64,000 nt of DNA from Drosophila miranda (lineage: Eukaryota > Arthropoda > Insecta > Diptera > Drosophilidae): assembly GCF_003369915.1 (NCBI RefSeq), contig NC_046676.1, forward strand, positions 21,744,001 through 21,808,000, read 5' to 3'. Positions 45,786-58,500 of the stretch are shown piece after piece. Under the pieces are notes generated by a model. It saw only the letters and a program-made list of their open reading frames with translations, ran no database searches and had not been told where the DNA came from. The position numbers and the translations under genes are program-made. Numbering within the stretch: the first letter of the stretch is position 1; every line of letters begins with the position of its first letter.

Positions 45786-45860
45786 GCACTTGGTGAAAAC
45801 CGCTGATTAAATGCACGTCGATTGTCCGTCAGCTCCGCTTCCGCTGCTGGCTCGCCTTCC

Positions 45861-47659
45861 TCAATAGCCAAAGAAGTTGAAGCCGCAGAGCAGTTTGTCC
45901 GGCCTACGTATACGCAATATGCCAAACTGGAAGACAGACATATCATCCGCCGTATTCATGTCCAATGTCATCAGCTTCTCGGCGGCCAGGGGATGCCAAG
46001 AGCCGAATGTACAGGCGGCATTCATCTGAATACAAGCGAAATAATTGAATCAACAATTGAATCGAAACACTGCTGGGAGGAGCATAGAGCGAGGGTGGTC
46101 TACCTCCTTGCTGTAGTAGTGACAGCGTCCATTGAGCCGCGTGGAGGGAATGTACTCCACAAAGTCCACCTGAGGACAATGGGGCAAGAGCAGGGCCAGA
46201 CCTGAAAATACATATATCAAAAGCGCCCAGAAGCAATCAAAATGCTCACCGATGAAACCCGAGCTGGGTGGATTACGCCTGATAGAACGGTTTCCGGCAA
46301 ACATCTGCAGTGTCTGCCACAGTCGCCACACGGAGTGGGGATCAATAAGGAAGGCCCGCGACTTGGGATAGCGACGCCTATAGATCTCGTAATTGCTGAA
46401 CAGGTCATAGTCCGCGCTGGTGAGCCAGTCCTCCAACGTCCCGTTGTACTTGCCTGGATCCCAGGCGGCGATCGTCACATTGCGAAAGATGGGAGCGTGG
46501 GCGAAGTCAAATTCGGGCTTGGTGACCACCTAAGAACAGAGGGGAGCAGAGGAGCACAGTTGTGGGGGGAGAGCACGGAAAATGCAAACGCAGTGCGAGT
46601 GCGGAACTGGGTTGTGGTGCAAGTTCGGGTTCGGTGCCACCTACTTGAGAATTCACCACACGAATTGTGGTTTTGCTGCCAACATCCACCTCGTGTCCTT
46701 GCGTAGGCGCATGATTGAATCGCATCACAATGTCGTGCGTGTCTGGGAACGAATCGAATGGAAATAAAGCAAAACGAAATTGGAGTAGACGGGTAAATCA
46801 TCAAACTGATCATGATCATGAGCGGTTCTTCCGACTCATTGTGCATGCGTGCAGCTCGTTGCTGCTGCAGCTGCCTTACCGATGAAGCGACCCAGCTTGG
46901 AGCCCGCCAGGGAGCCCGCGCTGGAGACAATCGCACACGTCTTGATGTTCTTGATGTTGCGAAAGAGCTTCTGGCGCGGAAAGAGGCGGCCGAAGGGAAC
47001 CTTATCAAAGGGTTTGTCTTTGCGGCGGAGTACCCGCACGCCCGCCTCCATGACCAGGCAGGTGGAGGGATAGTACTGCTCCTCGAAACTGTCCCCGAAC
47101 ACGGGCTTGTAGTCGACGTGGTACGGATTGGGCTGGGAGTCGTTGAAGGACTCGCTCATGGACTTCTCGAAGGTCTGGACGATGCGCTGCCGGAACTGCT
47201 GGGTCTTGTTGTGGCACAGCTCCGAGTACTTGTCGTGGCACAGGTACAGCTTGGGGCTGAGCGTCAGCTTCGTGTTCTTGGAGACCTTCAGCCGCGGATG
47301 GGGAGCCAGCTTGGAGGAGTTGATGGCCGGACTCTCGCGACTCTCCACAACGAACTTTTCGTTGGGATTCCATCGCACATGGAACACACTCCGCAGCAGT
47401 CGCCTCGACACATTTCCACGTCCGTTTTCTGGGGGAGAATCCAACCATTTTCGCAATTACTTTGCGCAAACGCTTTCACGCCATACGCACCGTTGACCGC
47501 CTCGGCGCTATTCACCTCACCCACGCCGGGTTCGAGTCTCGGCTGAGCTTTCGCGGCTCCTCCGATTTGTGCGCTGTGAATTATTAACGCGGCGCTCAGA
47601 AGGAGGACACCGAGTAGGGTCTGACACTGACCCGACAATGCGCGTTTCACTTGCCACAT
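45861..47659 (-). CDS. ST6Gal: Beta-galactoside alpha-2,6-sialyltransferase (452 aa, six exons)
   Basis: Golgi type II enzyme that adds sialic acid from CMP-sialic acid to glycans. Drosophila has a single sialyltransferase (ST6Gal/SiaT), which acts in neurons. Exons (minus strand) are 47659-47491, 47428-46880, 46742-46645, 46529-46250, 46201-46104 and 46025-45861. A short cytoplasmic start (MWQVKR) precedes a signal anchor ([14 protein letters not shown]) and a stem. Sialylmotif L spans about 219-265 ([18 protein letters not shown] to [10 protein letters not shown], with Cys220). Sialylmotif S starts at PSSGFIG, about 360, with Cys in PHCPQVD. Motif III is HYYSKE and motif VS is H409 with E414 in WHPLAAE. 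The length is close to the roughly 470-residue fly enzyme. The donors include GTGCGT and GTAGAC, weaker than average. Confidence 0.95.
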
Positions 47660-50600
47660 TTTCCACACATAATACCCCTTTCGGCAGTGTTCTCAATTAA
47701 TATTTAAGTGGCTTAAGAGAAGTCTGGAGCTGTAGAAGAATTAAGTATTATATTAAAATGGTTTGCACATATTGCGCTCATTTCGCAGGAGTAGATTTAT
47801 ATGGATTTATTTATATGTTGAAAATTGACTGACTTAAAAAGGTTTTCTCTGATAACATCCGCCATATAATTAGTATATTCTTATAATCAATTAAGTGAAA
47901 AGCCGTGTTAATGCTGGTATTGTTGCAGAACTGCTAGTGTCACCTTTGACCTTCTAGCCATTCACAATTCATCTGAGTAGAAAACCATGTAGCTGTCAAT
48001 TCCGCCAGCAGATTTGTTAACCATAATTCGAATGGACTGATTTGTACTCTTTTTCGCCTCATTTTCGAAAATTTCTGGTCGGCTGGTGCCAAAAAGCATG
48101 CAATACAAAACCGCACATGCTAATTACACAGTGGGGGGAAAAGCGAGTGGAAGCACAAACAATACTTGGGGACAGGTTGTGTTGACCGTTAACCGTTGGG
48201 TAGCGCCGCACTTTAATGGCTGGCAAATATTTAGCCAGAGGCAAGCACAAACACGCGAACGCACACCTGAAAAGCTACATACTCCTGAAATATACATTCG
48301 TATACACTCGCCGCCAAAAGTGCGTTCACTGGCAGCACGCGCAAAAGTTCGCAAAAATTACCGCTCAAATGGCGCTTACATCCGTATCCGCTGCTCGAAC
48401 TTTCCCTTTCGCCAGTCGAAACCAATCTGAGTTCCGTTTCCCGGCCAGGCAGCCAGCCAGCCAGCCAGCTAGCCGAGCCGATGACCCGACGAGCCGAGAG
48501 ATGAGCCAGCTTCGGCACTGGTGGCGGCATCCCGATGCTACTTGTCGGATCCTTCTTCCTCCCTTCGGCTCTGCGGTCTCCTCGGGCTCCTCCTCCTGTG
48601 CTGAGTTTTCCCTTCGGCTTAGCTTAATTAGAGTGTTGTTGCTTCTGTTACTGTTGCTGTTACTGCCTTTTGCCAGAGCCGTTAAGCACCTGCGTTGGGA
48701 GCGGGCGCGAAAAGTGAAAGTTACATAAAACCTATAGTCCTTTGCGGCCCCCCACAAGCCTTGGCACTTCAAAGGCAAATCCGTGAGAGATTTTTACACA
48801 TGCCATTTACCAGAATTTACTAGGACTCTGCTCCAACCGACTTCCCGCAGCCCTCTGAGCATGAGCTGAAATTCCGGCCAAGTTTCGGTTTGATTGCAGG
48901 CACTTCGCTGGATTCTCCTTTGGGGAAATCAAGTTTTGACGACTGAGCCCGCGTTAGTAGGGATTATTTTGGCCATAAATTTGCGAAAACTAAGGCCGCG
49001 CAGTATTTTATAGAAATATTTGGCATGGCAGTGCGATCACGCTGTTCAACAGATGAGCCATCATTTCTACACCCTTACAGAGCGTTTTCTTAGTTTTTCC
49101 TGGAGCGAAGGAACACTTTACTATTTCTATATGTTAAAATGTGAAAAAAGTCTGCTAAAGTCAGTTGAACCTTGGCTGGTTTTTCCTTGCTTTCCTGGAA
49201 AATTCTCGGGAGTGTCATTAAGGACCTGCGTGGAGGTCGCCCTCGTCTACAGCCGCCCAGCCTTGTTGTGATCCTCCGCCGTACCAGAAGGAATTCAAAA
49301 GCGTGTTCTCGTATATATATATATTTGTTTTTTTATGTGTTTTTTTTTTGCTTTTTCGGCTTGAACAATAATTATTATTTTTGTAATCATTTATTATTCA
49401 TCGTCATAATCATAATAATTTTTCTATACAAATACATTCAATAACAACAATTTTTTTTATTATATTCCTTTTGTTTTCTGCTTTGGTTTTACTTTTACGT
49501 CATTGTTTAATTATTTTACAATTACCATAATTATGCCAGTTGCCATTATTATTACATAGTATTACTATTTTCCATCTCTCGATAGTCAGAATTCAATTTC
49601 ATTACTTTAGATAGTTTGGCTGGGGAATTTCCATTGTTTTCGTATTTAGATTTTAGCTTAAGGACTATGAAAATTTCGTTTTCCGTGTTCTATTTTTTTT
49701 TTTTGGGGTTTTTTTCGTTCTTTTTTGTTTGTTTTCTATTTTCGGTTTTTTATTACGCATTTTGGTTTGCATTCTTTTTTAACAACAAGTACAGAAGATT
49801 TCAGTTTATTTTTGTTAAAGTTCTTAGCTGTCTCATGTGGGATGTTAGATGTTAGATTTTTACTTGTTTTTATCAGTTTCTTCTAGGATAGTGTTATTTG
49901 GGAGGGGTGGCTGCAAACGTTTTCCCTCGGAAAACTCTATGGTTTGAGTAGTCGTTTTCAATGGATATTGTTTTTTGTTTTGTTTTGTTGTCTAGCAGCT
50001 TTGCTTCCTTTTTTATTTGTTTTGCTTTCATTTAATTAAATTAAATTTGTCTTGACTTGACGCTATGAATTTTCATGTATTATTACGCTTCCTCCTCGAC
50101 TTTTCGACTTCTCTACTCCTCGACTTCTCGACTTCTCGGTTTCGTATTTGTTTGGCTTTCTGTGTTTTCTTTTTTTGATATCAAATACATTTAATATTTT
50201 TCGTTCCTTTTTTCCATGGCACACAATTATGTAATTTCGTACTGACCTAAAAAGAATTTTGGTTTTCGTTTTTAAAATTCTCTTTTGTTGTTTGATTTTT
50301 TTTTTACATATTTTAAATAGTTTTTTTTTTTGGTTTTTGTAGAAAATAATTGCTACCGTTTGCCATACATTTTGTTGCTGCAGCGGAGTTTTTTGTTTCA
50401 TTATTGGTATCATTATTTTTTGGTTTTTGTTTGTTGTGGCAGCTGCTAATCAATTACAAAAATTATTGTATAATTCGTGCTAACTTGTTATTGATTCGGA
50501 TGGGGACTGGAATTCGTTATTGTGTGTGGATCGCAGATGAGATGGTTTCAATGCGACTACTGCTGCCTGTTTGCCTGTTCGCTGCGGTAAAGTAATGTTC

Positions 50601-53442
50601 GCGATATAGTATAATCGTCGCTTGATCGGAGCTACGCTACCCCCGTTACTCACACAATTCAATTCAACTAGTTGTTTTCCTTGCACATTGAAAATTGTCT
50701 CGCTCTGGACACACACTCTCGCCCACCGTCCAACGTGTACAATTTATTAAATACATACATACTCTAAGGGAGACGTGGAATTGGAATGGGAATGGGGATC
50801 GGGATCGGGATTGGGATTGCCCGCCTCCGTCCACCGTCCACCGTCTACCGTCCACAGACCTCCTTCTACTTTCTCGTCCATTTATTGTTTACATTTAAAT
50901 AAATTAACATTTAATTTATTATTATTTAGGCATCTATTCATGTTAACTATTTTATATATATCAAAAAGTTTTACAAAAGTACACAATAATTCATAACAAT
51001 TTGCATTTCAATATGCGCGCAATTTGTGCCAGCGGCTCTCTCTTTCTGCTCTGTTTGTTTCGCCCCCCGATAACGGTGCTTGGCCTCTTGTTGTCTCCTT
51101 CTGTCGTCCGTCTCGCTTCTCTTAGAAATGGGTTGCATTCGCCTCAATGTACAGTTATCTCGCTGACGACGGAACGAGATAAGCGAAAAGTTTGGTTGCT
51201 AATGTAAATTCATAAATTTCGTGCTCTTCATTGAGTTGCGGAAAGAGTTTTACACAGACGGGGTCAACAATTGGGGAAAATCTTGTAAACGAAAATTCAT
51301 GTAGGACAGAAACTCACAACCCCAGTTTCCAGGACATGAGGCCGTTAAAGGACATGAGGCGAATTGTTAATAGTTCTTCTCTATTTACAAATATTCATTG
51401 ATATGGGGGCAAATCAAAGAAATCAAATGGATGAGAGGTCTTTGATGAATGCTACTACTTCTGTTTGTAATATCCTTTAGGTTTCTACAACAACATTAAA
51501 CACAATCCATATACCATTCCTATTATTCTATCTCTTCCTAAAGTAATGCGTCAGTGTTGAAAGAAATTCGAAAACGGAACGGAAGAGTAAAAGAATTCAG
51601 GCTGAAAGTTGAGGAACATCACTAGTGGTAGACTCAAAAAAATTTTCGGTTTCTCTGCCACTGCCTGCAGTGGGCTAATATTAAACCTTTCGTTAACAGA
51701 TCTCGGAATGAATTTGGGAAATGTCCAAAGCGTTTAGCGATGATGCGGTGAGTAGAAACTAACTAAACTAATTATATTGTATAAGAGTGCTTAAGGTATA
51801 TGTATGTGTGTATGTGTTTTTTTTTTTGGCGAGTGTGCTCTATCAGAGTGACTTTCTCATACTGTTTCGTACTTAGCTTCATAGTTAATTAGTTAATACC
51901 AAATACGACTATTTATTTGAATATTTCTTAAGGGCTTAAGTTTGGTTTTCCTCCATTTTTTTTCCTTTTTCGTTTTTCGTTTTTCCTATAGTTTTCCATT
52001 TCTGCAAGTTATGTACGATAAATTGATAATTTATAAATATATACCTCGCAAATGTATTACATATGTATACGCTACATAGAGTTCACTTTATTACAAAAAT
52101 TATTATTATTCATTACTATTATTATTCATATAGTAGGTATGTTGTTGTTGCTGCTGTTTGCCTTTCTCCTGCCTATCTCCTGCTGCTGTTTGCGTTGCAT
52201 ATTTTCCTCTCTATTCCTATCGTATATATAAACATATATACGTTAATGGGGCGCATGGATCATGGCTCTATATGCTGGTAATGCTTCCGTATGTGTCCGA
52301 ATCCTTTAATGAACCTTAAAGATACTTTTTACTGTGCGCTTTGCATGCCTCTTTCGTCCTCCCTGGTTTTATTTTCGTTACGATTCGGTTCCCTTGGGTT
52401 TTCAAATCAAATCGTGAACCACATCAGGCTTCTGTTTTAAAACTAAATAAAGACAATTCTTAGACACGTTTGCGGTTGTTATTCTTGTTATTTTCGTCTC
52501 GTTAATTGATTAATTAATTCGTTAATTAATCGCTCCCAACCCACATCTCTGCTCCTTTCTCGACTATAGTATTTCATATATAATATATTCTTTTATATTT
52601 CGTTAAACTAATTTTAAGTAAAGTTCACGTTTCGTTTTTGGTTTTCTTTGAAAGGTGGTTGATACGCGGCCTATACGTCAATTTGTTAGTGAAATTGTAT
52701 TTTCTCCCTTCTTCTTTTTTGGCTGTCGTCGTGGGTTTTTCCGCTAATTAGTTTAGTTATGCCGTTGTTTTTTTTCCTCTTTATTTTCAAAATTTCTTTG
52801 TTATTCTAGTTGTAAATTATTCCGTTTTCCGATTCCGTTTCCGTTATTTGTTTCATTTTTAGCTAACCTAAAATTTTCGTATTTGTTGTTCGCCAGTAAT
52901 TAAATTAATAACTATTTTTTGTTTCGCTTCGTTTCGGTTCCGTCTGTTATACTCGTACTTACATACATACATGTACATATATGTATATATCATTGTTTAG
53001 TTCCATGCTCCTGTTAAATGTTGTTGTTTTTTGTTTCTGTATCTCTGTTATCATTTATCTAAAAAACCTATTCTTGTGGCAGTTGCTTTTTGTTTAATTA
53101 AATATTAATATTCTTTGTTCTAGTTGTAATAAAATATGCTATTTTGTTTTTTTTTTTTTGTTTGTTTTTGTTTTCAATGGAGATTTATAATTCATGTTGG
53201 TTTTTATTTCACTTGAAAGAGGACCATAAATATTTATGTGGTTTTCCTTTGCTTTGGTTTTACGTCTCGTTTAATTCGCTTTTCCCGCAGTTTTTTACTC
53301 GTTTTTTGCTGGTTTCTATGAGCTGCTTTTACCTCTCAACTTCTATTATTTATCATTTCGGGTTTAACTATCATTAGATTTTCCTATAGAGAGAGGGCAG
53401 TACGAGCAGGGCAGCCATTGGTTTTCCATCGTTTTGCAGGCA
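47660..53442. other. Sialyltransferase upstream region and probable long 3' UTR of the NALF gene
   Basis: No coding exon is supported. The right part (about 49.3-53.4 kb) is strongly T-rich on the plus strand, that is A-rich in the sense of the NALF transcript, with many TTTATT (AATAAA) options. This suits the very long 3' UTRs of fly neuronal genes. The left part holds the sialyltransferase promoter and a CCAG-type repeat near 48450. Confidence 0.4.
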
Positions 53443-55520
53443 CTATAAGGCGCCGCTGCCCACAGTCCGCCACTCCCCCTCCCCCTCCCCCTCCCGCTGC
53501 CCCAGCCACCATCTCCGCCACCAATCGTTGATGTTGTAGTTGTAGTAGTAGAAATAGCGATAGTTAATAGTCCTAGTGCACCCCTCCCTCGTCTGCGACG
53601 CTGACATCCCCCACCTCCGCCCGTCCCCGCCTGGCCAGCTCCAACTCCACCTGATTCTGATCCTGATCCTGACTCGTAATCGTACTGGATCTAAGTCTCT
53701 ATAGTTAGGCATGGTTATACGACCACCACTACCTCTCGACTCGCATTTAAACTTACTCCGGCTACTAAAGTACCGTACTTTGCTACACATTTGCCTATGA
53801 GTATTCAGTGGTCTCACCGACCACGCCCACATCCAAGCATTCGACCCGGAAGCAGCTCCAGCCTCAGCGCTGGCCTCAGCCTCGGCTTCTGATTGGGGAG
53901 CCTTTTCCTTGCATTTTCCATCGACGCTTTGCTGGCTGCTCCTGTTCCTGTTGCCACTGCTGGCACTTCCAGCGCTGTTGCCGCTGCCGCTGCTGGTGCT
54001 GGTGATAAGCTCCTGCTCGTGGCAGCTGGCCTCGCAGTTGACGCACTGGCGACCACGGCCGCGCTGCCCACAGACGCCGCTCCAGCTCCAGCTGCAGCTC
54101 CAGCGGTTGCGGGCCGCCCCACAGCTGCTGAGAAGGCCGAGCAACGCACTCAGCCAGACGAGCAACTGCGTGGGTGGTGCCGCGGCCTCTGTGCCCGAGG
54201 CATAGTACGGGAATGTGCAGCGAGTGGTGACGGCTGGCACGGGGGCACAGTTGCCGGACACCGGCGCCTTGGGCATCTCTCCGTCCTCGTCGTAGTAGTA
54301 GATGCTGTCGAGGCGTGCATAGTACGGCAGCCGCTCCATCAGCGACTCCATGGCGTCCTGCTCGCTGTCGCGCTCCTTTGTCACGTTCCTCAGGGCCAGA
54401 GCCACGCTCTTGGCCCGGGCATGCTCGCCGGGGGGAGAGCTTAGCGTGAGTGTTATGTTGTGGACTCGGCGGGTGGAATTTGCTGCCACATCGCTGGGGA
54501 TCGCTCGGGGCGGGGGCGGGGCAAAGTCCCGACAAACGGTGCACACTCCGCTCGCGGCTCCATTGCAGTAACTGTAGCAGCAGTCGTTGGGGCCGTAGCT
54601 GGACTTCTTCAGCTGCTCCCCAGTTTCGGGTATATTTTGATCTGCAGCGGAATCAGCATGAGGTTTTGTATCTTGAGAGGGCATATTTCAGGGGCTTACC
54701 TAGGCAGAGAAATGTCGGCTCGCCGGCATACTGGGTGGGCAGCGCAGGGGCGCGGTCGGCGGGCAGCAGATAGGGGCACTTTTGTTCCACAGTTTGGCAG
54801 ACGCTCAGGCAGGGCCGGATGCGTCGTCGCTTGCGGAACTCTGTCTTGCGTGTTGATCTGCGGTGGTAGGGAGATGGCAACGAATTATCTTTCTGCATGG
54901 GTCTTTCCGGGGGGGGCGGAATTTTCCGGGACGACTTACCTCTTTTGAAGTTTTGATATCACTGGATCCAAGGCTCTGGGATCCGCATTATTGGCAGTCG
55001 ATATGAAATTATTGGATTGTGTTTCAGCCTCAGCCTCAGCCGCGGCCACGGCAACTGGCCCCTCGCCTCCATCCTCCACTCCCGCCGCCACCTGGCTCTG
55101 GTGGGGATTAGACATGCCAACAACATCATAGAATGTCTGAGCCAGATCCCTGCCAATCGCATCCTCCACATTGCGGTCATTGTCCCCGTTCACGTTCACG
55201 TTTGCGTTCGCGTTTTCCTCGTTCCCATTCGCCGTCGAGCTCTTGTCAGACTTCTGATTAATCTGACGCTCGTTCATGTTATTGCCGTTATTTGATTTAT
55301 TGTTATTGCTGATTAATTTCAGAGATTTATGCTTGATTCCGTTCGCTCCTCCAGCTCCACCAGCTCCCCCTCCCTCAGTCCACGTTGCACTCCACGCCGA
55401 ACGCTTGTTTTTGCCCGGGGTTTTCGCATTGCTACTCTGCTCATTCCCGAGTGGCGCAACGTCCTTTGGCTCGGCAAAATATGGCACCAGCGTGCTGCAC
55501 ACCCAGCGACGATATGCTTC
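53443..55520 (-). CDS. Nlf-1: NALF/FAM155 (Nlf-1) homolog, C-terminal 646 codons
   Basis: Partner of the sodium-leak channel (NALCN; fly narrow abdomen) that promotes its ER exit and membrane localisation. Three exons are in view: 55520-54940, 54857-54700 and 54641-53443. The first begins in frame after CTGCAG with EAYRRWVCSTLVPYF, then a Gly/Asn-rich insert of about 150 residues. The second carries the family signature RPCLSVCQTVEQKCPYLLP and PTQYAGEPTFLCL. The third has CCYSYCN, CTVCRDF and a hydrophobic segment (QLLVWLSALLGLLSSC) that should be the second membrane helix. About 230 low-complexity residues follow to a TAG. The N-terminal exon with the first membrane helix is missing and probably lies past 64 kb. 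The tail beyond the helix is less certain than the core. Confidence 0.85.
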
Positions 55521-58500
55521 CTGCAGAAAAACAAAAAACAAACAGTTAAAAATGTACATCAATAATGGAAATTCCCTCGGTCACGTTTATACTTATTATG
55601 TCGATCAAGATGGGGAATTGTGGGCATTTATGCTGATGAAATTAATTATATAAGTATTGGCTAGATGAGAGATGGGGAGGGGATCATATGTGGCTTATCC
55701 ATGCTACAGATTTATAGGTTTCTATCGCTTATGCCACACTCTTTCGGTAATGGAGTATCGATCGATGTGGCTCCATCCCTCACCAGACAAATGTTTTGCA
55801 TACTTTTGCTTGTAGCCCAACAATTAATTCGGAAATTTCCCTTGAACTAGTGGAATCACAACCCACTCCTCCATATTAGTTCTGAAACTGTCCATCGTTT
55901 TGCTCCGCCTTCCTTTCCTCGCCCTTCAATCATCCCCGAATGTTTTTCATTTAGCTGCCAATTTGTTGCCAGGTAGGAAAAATATTTTGGCTTATGCTTT
56001 GCTGATGTCGATTCTGGTTGTTTGGCGCTGGATGCTGCTGTAGTTGTGGTTGTTGGTTTTTGTGATTTTTCAATTTTCCCCAATCTATGTGTTCTGCAGC
56101 TGTTTTGCTCAGGAATTTTCTGGTCAGCTCTGCTCTAAGCCCACATCCACACCCACACCTAATATCCGGAACACCATAACTGTTGGTCAAAGGCAAATAC
56201 CAAACAAACAACTCTGTTCTGCAGGCCTGTACAGATTTTTTGGCTTTTGGATAAAATTTAAGATATTTTCCAACATTTCTGTGGCTATCATTTGTATCAT
56301 CATGGGACTGCCATTACATTTGGCAGGATGAACTCTGGACCCCACTCTCAGTTAGGTTTACAAATGCACCAGTATATACACACTCGTATGTACATATGTA
56401 TGTAATTTCTAGTGCTGAAAAATATTGGCCGTAACCAGTGACCAGTCCAAAAGGCAGAGCAGCTTCTCGATGTATGCATTCTGGATTTGTATGCATTTAT
56501 ACAGGCTCTTGATTGCCTCAAGTTAAAGTGCAGCAAAGTGCATTGATTGCTTCAATCAATTATACCAATTGTATGTGTAGATGCGAGCGTGTGCGGTGGA
56601 GAGTGTGGCATGTGCCGCAATACAAAGCACAGCATGGCAAAGGCCAAATGCAAACACAACACTAATTGAATTAACCACTACTTCCACACCCTTCCAGCCA
56701 CGCCCTGTCTGCCTTTTGGTTATAATACTCCTTGGGTTCGGCTACGCCGTGATAACCGCAAAGGCGTGCAATGCATTTATAAATTACGTATACGCAACGC
56801 TGCCCTGCGGCCGAATGCAATTGACGACAGCAACATACCCACCACCACCACCTGAATTGGCCATGTTAACTACATATTTCTGTTTGCCGCTGGGTCCAAA
56901 AGACGTGGATACTTATGACCAGCGCCCACTAATTAGGCGGCGAAATTAGGCAAATACAAAGTCAATTTTAGATATCAGACTTCTGAGAGAGGCCCATCAG
57001 CCTTTTCTTAATGGATGGATTGGAAGGTAAACTTTAATATATCGTAGATTTGATTTGGCTCTCGACTCTTTGCCTTTTCAACAAACAAAAGGAAAAGCCA
57101 ACAACTCACTTTGTGCTATTGAACTGGCAAAATAATTCCAATCCAACGTGCCTGTACCCACATATGTACTTATTTAGTAGTCATTTAGGTCTACGTCTAC
57201 ATACCCGTACTTTCCCCTCGCTATGGGTATATGGAATTGCCTCGACATTTGTAAGTAGTTCATCAAGAACTACATATACTCATTTTGTTTTGGCCCTGAA
57301 AGACAACGACCCCATAAACTCAGCGAGCGAATGACATTAAACCATAAACAGATACACAAACACAATACACAAATATCCACATAGTAGATATAGAGACATA
57401 TTACTTATGTATGTATATTCTGTAGGTACATATTTCTGAAGGCGTCTTTTTGCGGCTGTTGGGGCCTGTCGCTATCGTTTGACATCTCCCCCTCATGTAG
57501 ACAACGTGCGAAATTATTATTTAATTACAAAAAGTATTTTTCATTAATGGGACACCATCGTGGGGCGCTCCCTGTCCTGGAGCACCCTGTCCTGGCACGT
57601 GGAGTACAGCTGCACCAACGACACTGGAATAGGAAAAATGCAGTAAAAGCGAACCCAATTAGAGGACGCAGCTGCTAACGCAGTTGACGAAAGTTAATTG
57701 GAGCCTGTTGAGTGAGTCGCCACGAGGCCATGTATAGCCACCGTCTATGGTATCCGCAAAACCAACTTCCAAACCGAAGTCAAAAACCAGCCAATCCCCA
57801 TGGACGAAGGAGAAGAAGGTACATGAGGAAAGTGGATTTAAAATCATTCCCAACAGCTCCTCTGGCCACACAGCGAAATCCGGTTAAGCCTGCCTTCATT
57901 TAAATGCGAGGCGCAAAAGTCATTCCACACCCACGAAATCCCGATTTTCGTCGTTTTCATCCATTACTCCTACATGACACCATCACCATCACCGTCAGCA
58001 TCAGCATCAGCATCAGCATGCAGCCTGCAGCATTGATGGGTCCGGGATGTGGGATGTGGGATGGACAGACATACATGTGTACGTATCTATGTAGGTATGT
58101 ATGTGGGGGTAGGATGAAACCGGCAGAGTGCGGCATATGAGGCCAGCAAATACGCAGAGCTATGCCTGTCCATCGATGTGGAACCTTCGCGCGTCCCTTT
58201 CTCATCCTATGTGTCACCGGCACTTGCGCCACCGCGTGGTATTGGCCTGTCCCTCTGGCTGTGTGCGGGATTGTGGCTCTGAAATTGGGAAACTCAATAT
58301 GTGATAATGAGGGAAGGCAGGCAAGTGCGTGGGCTGGTCCAGTCAAAAATGGTTTAATTGGAATATGAGTACATTGTTCGGACAGGGCAGTGGCTTTTTA
58401 TATTCCATTCAAATTCCGGCGATTTTCTCAGAGAGAGAGCGAAAGAGTTCATCAAATATTTGCCATTTTTACAGCCCTCCATATCAATAAGAATAATGTT

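Noticed and set aside
47525..47545. tRNA T-arm-like GGGTTCGAGTCTCGG
   Set aside because: It lies inside the first coding exon of the sialyltransferase and encodes its stem; no cloverleaf.
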